Below are positions 6,658 through 8,928 of a stretch of 8,928 nucleotides of DNA, one piece after another. The notes under the pieces are model-generated. The model saw nothing but the letters and a program-made list of their open reading frames with translations, was not told the origin of the DNA and did no database searches. How positions within the stretch are numbered: position 1 is the stretch's first letter; every line of letters begins with the position of its first letter. Location of the stretch: the NCBI GenBank assembly GCA_903919215.1, contig CAIXHI010000279.1:1-8928 (forward strand). The letters are read 5' to 3'. A program made the position numbers and the translations under genes. Origin of the DNA: an uncultured Acidimicrobiaceae bacterium (lineage in GTDB: Bacteria > Actinomycetota > Acidimicrobiia > Acidimicrobiales > Ilumatobacteraceae).

Positions 6658-6661
6658 GGCC

Positions 6662-6670
6662 CCTTCCCTC
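6662..6670 (-). promoter_or_regulatory. Ribosome binding site of the EF-G-like gene
   Basis: On the minus strand this reads GAGGGAAGG, a few bases upstream of the tandem GTG codons at 6657 and 6654. It fixes the start well inside the longest frame, whose first part is antisense-free noncoding spacer and tRNA sequence. It cannot choose between the two adjacent GTGs. Confidence 0.6.
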
Positions 6671-6755
6671 AATACGGGTTCTGGACGCGACCGTAGCCTC
6701 TGAAAAGCGCCGCCCATCAGGGACCTTCGACCCACAATGAGGTGCAGGACGTGCC

Positions 6756-6771
6756 GATGTCTCGCGACATC
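6756..6771 (-). terminator. GNRA-capped hairpin just 3' of tRNA-Thr
   Basis: Read on the minus strand: GATGTC, loop GCGA, GACATC. This is a perfect 6-bp stem closed by a GNRA-type tetraloop, beginning three bases after the encoded CCA of the tRNA. It could act as a terminator or as a 3'-processing barrier for the tRNA precursor. There is no T-run after it, so it is not a standard intrinsic terminator, and read-through towards the EF-G-like gene remains possible. Confidence 0.4.
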
Positions 6772-6774
6772 ACA

Positions 6775-6850
6775 TGGAGCCCAGAGAGGGAATCGAACCC
6801 TCGACCTTTTCATTACGAGTGAAATGCTCTACCGACTGAGCTATCTGGGC
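6775..6850 (-). tRNA. tRNA-Thr (anticodon CGU)
   Basis: The full cloverleaf can be folded by eye. Acceptor arms GCCCAGA/TCTGGGC pair over 7 bp. The D arm is GCTC...GAGC. The anticodon stem TTTCA/TGAAA encloses loop CTCGTAA with anticodon CGT, which reads the Thr codon ACG. The variable loop is AGGTC, and the T arm GAGGG/CCCTC encloses TTCGATT. The body is 73 nt (6778-6850), and CCA is encoded at 6777-6775. It lies between holB and the EF-G-like gene, all on the minus strand. Confidence 0.97.
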
Positions 6851-6860
6851 GCAGTCCGCA

Positions 6861-6866
6861 ATGCTA
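6861..6866 (-). promoter_or_regulatory. Possible -10 element of the tRNA-Thr promoter
   Basis: The minus strand reads TAGCAT, ending 10 bases before the mature tRNA 5' end. This is the right distance for transcription to begin a few bases upstream of the tRNA. Four of six bases match the TATAAT consensus. No convincing -35 hexamer is visible about 17 bases further upstream, so the call is weak. Confidence 0.3.
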
Positions 6867-6904
6867 GCGGTCGCTCCGTCCGCCACCCACCTGGCTGGAT
6901 CGGC

Positions 6905-7963
6905 CTAGATCGATGGCAGGTCGAGCAACAGCGACTGCAACAGCAGGGTCTCGTTGGGGTTTCGTTCGAGTGCGTCGAGCGCCGTGTGGATTCGGCGCAC
7001 AGCCTGCACACCCGACTCGGGACGTGGCAGGCGACCCTGCACCAGCGCGTCGCGGTACACCCCGGCGATCACCGACATTCCGCTGCGCAGTTCGTCCACC
7101 CGATGGCGTCGTTGCTCGCGCTTGTGCCGTTCCTCGAGCTGTTTGCGTCCGCTGCCGCGTTCGCCGGCCGCGGCGACGCGGGCCTCCAGCACGGTGGCTT
7201 CTTCGGCCTGGCGTTCGGCCAGCGGGGCGGCGGCGCCCTCGATCAGCGCGTTCAGTTCGTTGCACAGCGCGATCACGGTGGCACCCGTCCCGTCGAGTCG
7301 TCGCGGCACCTCTGCAAAGGCGTCGCGACGGGCCCGCAGGCCCGTGTCGGTGACGAGCACGCGGGCGCGGGTGAGGTTGCCCTCGGCAGCGGCCGCCGCC
7401 TGCGCTGCCGACTCGGCGGGAGCGCCTTCCGCCACGAGTCGCTCGCGGATGGTGGCCTCGGAGATCGAGGCGAAGTCGATGCGGACGCAGCGTGAGGCGA
7501 TGGTGACCAGCTCCGGCGGCACCTGGTCGGCGAGCACGATGAAGACCGTGCTGGGCGGCGGCTCCTCGATCGTCTTCAACAGACGAGCGGCGGCTTCAGC
7601 ATCCAGCAGGTGGAACTCGTGCAACACCATCACCTTGCGGTTGCTCTCCATCGGGGCGAGCGACGCGTTGCGGATGATGTCGCTGACCTGCTCCTTGGAG
7701 ATGCGCGCACCGGTGCGCTCCACTTCCCGTACATCGGGGTGCTCGCCGGCGAGGGCCAGACGTGCCGGGCGAGCGTCGGGTTCGTCGTGGCCGGTGAGCA
7801 GCAAGGCGGCAAAGGCACGGGCCGCTTCGTGCTTGGTGCTGCCGGGTGGGCCGACGAAGAGATACGCGTGCACTGGGCTGACCGCGGATCGGGTGAGCTG
7901 GTCGACGGCACGTGTCTGGCCGACGACACCGTCCCACACCGAGCGCGTGTACTCGGCGAACAT
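6905..7963 (-). CDS. holB: DNA polymerase III delta' subunit (clamp loader)
   Basis: This 352-residue protein starts at ATG 7963, whose A is shared with the tmk stop codon (TGATG). That coupling fixes the start. Delta' is the stator of the clamp-loader pentamer that places the beta sliding clamp on primed DNA. Visible motifs are WDGVVGQ near the N-terminus, a degenerate Walker A GPPGSTKH at 38-45, AGEHPDV, the block LLDAEAAARLLKTIEEPP, the strand VFIVLAD, and the sensor-1 SRC motif in IASRCVRIDF. The C-terminal collar holds a charged, probably helical segment (ERHKREQRRHRVDEL) as in other actinobacterial delta' proteins. The four zinc-binding cysteines usually found between Walker A and GEHPDV are absent; that stretch is a short Ala/Arg/Asp-rich linker. 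The tmk-holB order is common in bacteria and supports the call. Confidence 0.92.
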   Translation of the reverse strand: MFAEYTRSVWDGVVGQTRAVDQLTRSAVSPVHAYLFVGPPGSTKHEAARAFAALLLTGHDEPDARPARLALAGEHPDVREVERTGARISKEQVSDIIRNASLAPMESNRKVMVLHEFHLLDAEAAARLLKTIEEPPPSTVFIVLADQVPPELVTIASRCVRIDFASISEATIRERLVAEGAPAESAAQAAAAAEGNLTRARVLVTDTGLRARRDAFAEVPRRLDGTGATVIALCNELNALIEGAAAPLAERQAEEATVLEARVAAAGERGSGRKQLEERHKREQRRHRVDELRSGMSVIAGVYRDALVQGRLPRPESGVQAVRRIHTALDALERNPNETLLLQSLLLDLPSI

Positions 7964-8571
7964 CACAGACCGATCCGGTCGCGCACGGCTGCACGAATTG
8001 CTGCGCTCACGACCTCCAGCGACTGGCCGGCGTCGATGATGACCCACCGTTCGGGTTCGCCCGCGGCCATCGTGCGGAAGCCGTCGCGGACGCGTTGGTG
8101 GAACTCATCGCCCTCTTGTTCGAATCGGTCGAGCTGACGGCCGCGCATCCGCCGTTCGAGCACCGCCGTGTCGACGTCGAGGAGGAGCACCAGTTCGGGC
8201 CACAGCCCACCCATTGCCCACTCATTGATCGAGCGGAGCTCGTCGAGGGGCAGTTCGCGGCCGTAGCCCTGGTAGGCGAGCGTCGAGTACACGCTGCGAT
8301 CGCTGACGACGTGACGGCCAGCGGCAAGGGCCGGTGCGACGATCTCGGTGAGATGCTGCGCTCGATCGGCAGCGGCGAGTAATGCCTCGGCCCGGGGCGC
8401 CAGATCGGTGACGGAGGTGTCGTGCAGGATCGTGCGGATTCGCTGCCCGATCGCGGTGCCACCGGTCTCACGGGTGAGCACGGCCGACAACGCCTCGGCC
8501 AGGCGCGCCGCGTGCGTGCTCTTGCCGCACCCCTCGGTGCCCTCGAGTGTGATGTACCGACCGGTCGTCAT
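7963..8571 (-). CDS. tmk: Thymidylate (dTMP) kinase
   Basis: The enzyme phosphorylates dTMP to dTDP with ATP, on the route to dTTP. The 202-residue length from ATG 8571 fits the family. The open frame to 8691 is only the repeat-containing spacer read as protein. Motifs: P-loop EGTEGCGKST at about 10-19; TRETGGT at 33-39, where most relatives have EPGGT; SDRSVYSTLAYQG at 90-102, the DR(Y/F/H) site with Ser after Arg; and an Arg-rich LID at 140-150 (RRMRGRQLDRFE). No basic residue lies in the variable P-loop positions and the LID is basic, as in E. coli-type (type II) enzymes. The Ser in place of the usual aromatic residue after DR is a deviation, but the core is otherwise intact. It is followed by holB with a one-base overlap and preceded by a repeat-filled spacer after topA. 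Confidence 0.95.
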   Translation of the reverse strand: MTTGRYITLEGTEGCGKSTHAARLAEALSAVLTRETGGTAIGQRIRTILHDTSVTDLAPRAEALLAAADRAQHLTEIVAPALAAGRHVVSDRSVYSTLAYQGYGRELPLDELRSINEWAMGGLWPELVLLLDVDTAVLERRMRGRQLDRFEQEGDEFHQRVRDGFRTMAAGEPERWVIIDAGQSLEVVSAAIRAAVRDRIGL

Positions 8572-8578
8572 ATCGAAG

Positions 8579-8598
8579 TCGCACCATATCCGGTGCGA
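8579..8598 (-). promoter_or_regulatory. Inverted repeat just upstream of the tmk start
   Basis: TCGCACC (8579-8585) and GGTGCGA (8592-8598) form a perfect 7-bp inverted repeat with a 6-nt loop. It ends 7 bases before the tmk ATG at 8571. Its outer arm is the first few bases of the first 20-bp repeat unit, so hairpin and tandem array are linked. A leader hairpin or a protein-binding site is possible. The loop side also contains TATGGT on the minus strand, a weak -10 look-alike that would give an almost leaderless tmk transcript. Confidence 0.4.
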
Positions 8599-8650
8599 GT
8601 GCCACGTCCCCGGTGCGAGTGCCACGCGCCCGGTGCGAGTGCCACGTGCG
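8591..8650. repeat. Three tandem 20-bp direct repeats in the topA-tmk spacer
   Basis: Units start at 8591, 8611 and 8631. Each begins with the identical 16-mer CGGTGCGAGTGCCACG and ends in four variable bases (TCCC, CGCC, TGCG). The spacing is exactly 20 bp, close to two helical turns, so the cores lie on about the same face of the DNA. Because 20 is not a multiple of 3, the array is not a coding repeat. This supports starting tmk at 8571. Confidence 0.85.
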
Positions 8651-8698
8651 CGCCCGAGTGGCTGGTGACACCCCGGGGTGCAACGTGGCACTCGGGCG
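8636..8698. repeat. Nested inverted repeats downstream of topA
   Basis: Two perfect inverted repeats share the same right-hand sequence. CGAGTGCCACGT (8636-8647) pairs with 8683-8694, 12 bp, using the third tandem unit as its left arm. CGCCCGAGTG (8651-8660) pairs with 8689-8698, 10 bp. The loop holds a perfect 12-bp palindrome, CACCCCGGGGTG (8669-8680). The structure begins 8 bases after the topA stop codon, so it could act as a terminator, although no T-run is present. It could also be a dispersed REP-like element. Confidence 0.75.
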
Positions 8699-8706
8699 GC
8701 CAGCCG

Positions 8707-8928
8707 TCACAGTTCGGTGACGGTGGCCTTGGCTGCGGCTTTCTTCGCCGGTGCGGCCTTCTTGGCAGCGGCTTTCTTCGCTGGAGCGGCCTTCTTGGCC
8801 GCGGCCTTCTTCGTCGCGGTAGCTCGTTTGGCCGGAGCGCCACCCTTTTCGATGATCGCGTCGCGGCGAATCGCGAGCAGTTCGAACGCCCGCTCGGGCA
8901 GCATTGCGTCCAGCCGGTCGCCCTTGGA
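8707..8928 (-). CDS. topA: DNA topoisomerase I, C-terminal end (5'-partial)
   Basis: The frame is open from the window edge to the TGA at 8709-8707, giving the last 73 residues. The ATG at 8904 is internal. The first part (KGDRLDAMLPERAFELLAIRRD) matches the final C-terminal repeat of bacterial topoisomerase I, of the form 'KGD...ERAxELLxxRR'. The rest is a Lys/Ala/Pro tail of repeated AAAKKAAPAKK units ending TVTEL. Such tails in actinobacterial topoisomerase I bind DNA and raise processivity during relaxation of negative supercoils. The tail is encoded by about three 33-bp units. The order topA-tmk-holB supports the call. A histone-H1-like protein has a similar tail and is the main alternative, but it would not explain the ERAFELLAIRR segment. 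Confidence 0.75.
   Translation of the reverse strand, partial: SKGDRLDAMLPERAFELLAIRRDAIIEKGGAPAKRATATKKAAAKKAAPAKKAAAKKAAPAKKAAAKATVTEL
8731..8829. repeat. 33-bp coding tandem repeat in the topA tail
   Basis: Three units of 33 bp (8731-8763, 8764-8796, 8797-8829) encode the Lys/Ala tail, about 11 residues per unit. The first two differ at only a few bases, and the third is clearly diverged. The period is a multiple of 3 and keeps the frame, so unit number could change by slippage or recombination without breaking the gene. Confidence 0.7.

Noticed and set aside
6658..6813. N-terminal extension of the EF-G-like frame
   Set aside because: It runs through the tRNA-Thr gene and an untranslated spacer. 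A good ribosome site and GTG start lie at 6657-6670.
7964..8047. N-terminal extension of delta'
   Set aside because: It overlaps the end of tmk by 85 bases. The ATG at 7963 coupled to the tmk stop gives the expected N-terminus.
8591..8650. Three regular repeats considered as a CRISPR array
   Set aside because: The 16-bp cores are separated by only 4 bases, so there is no room for spacers, and no cas genes are present.
8572..8691. N-terminal extension of thymidylate kinase
   Set aside because: The residues come from the 20-bp repeats, whose period is not a multiple of 3. The family starts directly before the P-loop strand at 8571.

Overview
The window reads as a high-GC actinobacterial chromosome segment, most likely from an Acidimicrobiia-type lineage (Ilumatobacter/Microthrix-like). 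That placement is inference. It rests on a DUF2510 protein, a SigR/RsrA-type redox sigma/anti-sigma pair, a topoisomerase I with a Lys/Ala-rich tail, an EF-G2-like GTPase, and a secreted protein built of beta-rich Cys-paired units. No phage, transposase, integrase or CRISPR array is visible, and no gene-free stretch exceeds 300 bases.

Layout: one partial plus-strand gene at the left edge (1-599), the end of a secreted surface-type protein, converges with a long run in which everything is on the minus strand. Read in the direction of transcription, from the right edge leftwards, the order is: the end of topA; a 135-bp spacer packed with short direct and inverted repeats; tmk; holB, coupled to tmk by a TGATG junction; tRNA-Thr(CGU); an EF-G-like translational GTPase; a MarR-type regulator; an ECF sigma factor of the SigR/SigH group; its RsrA-type zinc anti-sigma factor, overlapping it by 8 bp; a 48-residue single-span membrane protein; tilS, probably coupled through a CTGA junction; a phosphatase-fold protein that has lost its catalytic cysteine; and a DUF2510-scramblase-like protein.

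Functionally, the right part handles DNA replication and precursors (topoisomerase I, dTMP kinase, clamp-loader delta'). The middle part concerns translation and thiol or stress response (tRNA-Thr, EF-G-like factor, SigR/RsrA). The left part combines tRNA modification (TilS) with two less understood proteins. Several genes need start codons well inside the longest open frame. The corrected starts and the reasons are given in each entry.

No wholly new multi-gene system is evident. The points most worth following are the repeat cluster upstream of tmk, the active-site-less phosphatase homologue beside tilS, the apparent lack of a conventional tilS start codon, and the departures from consensus in the EF-G-like and delta' proteins.
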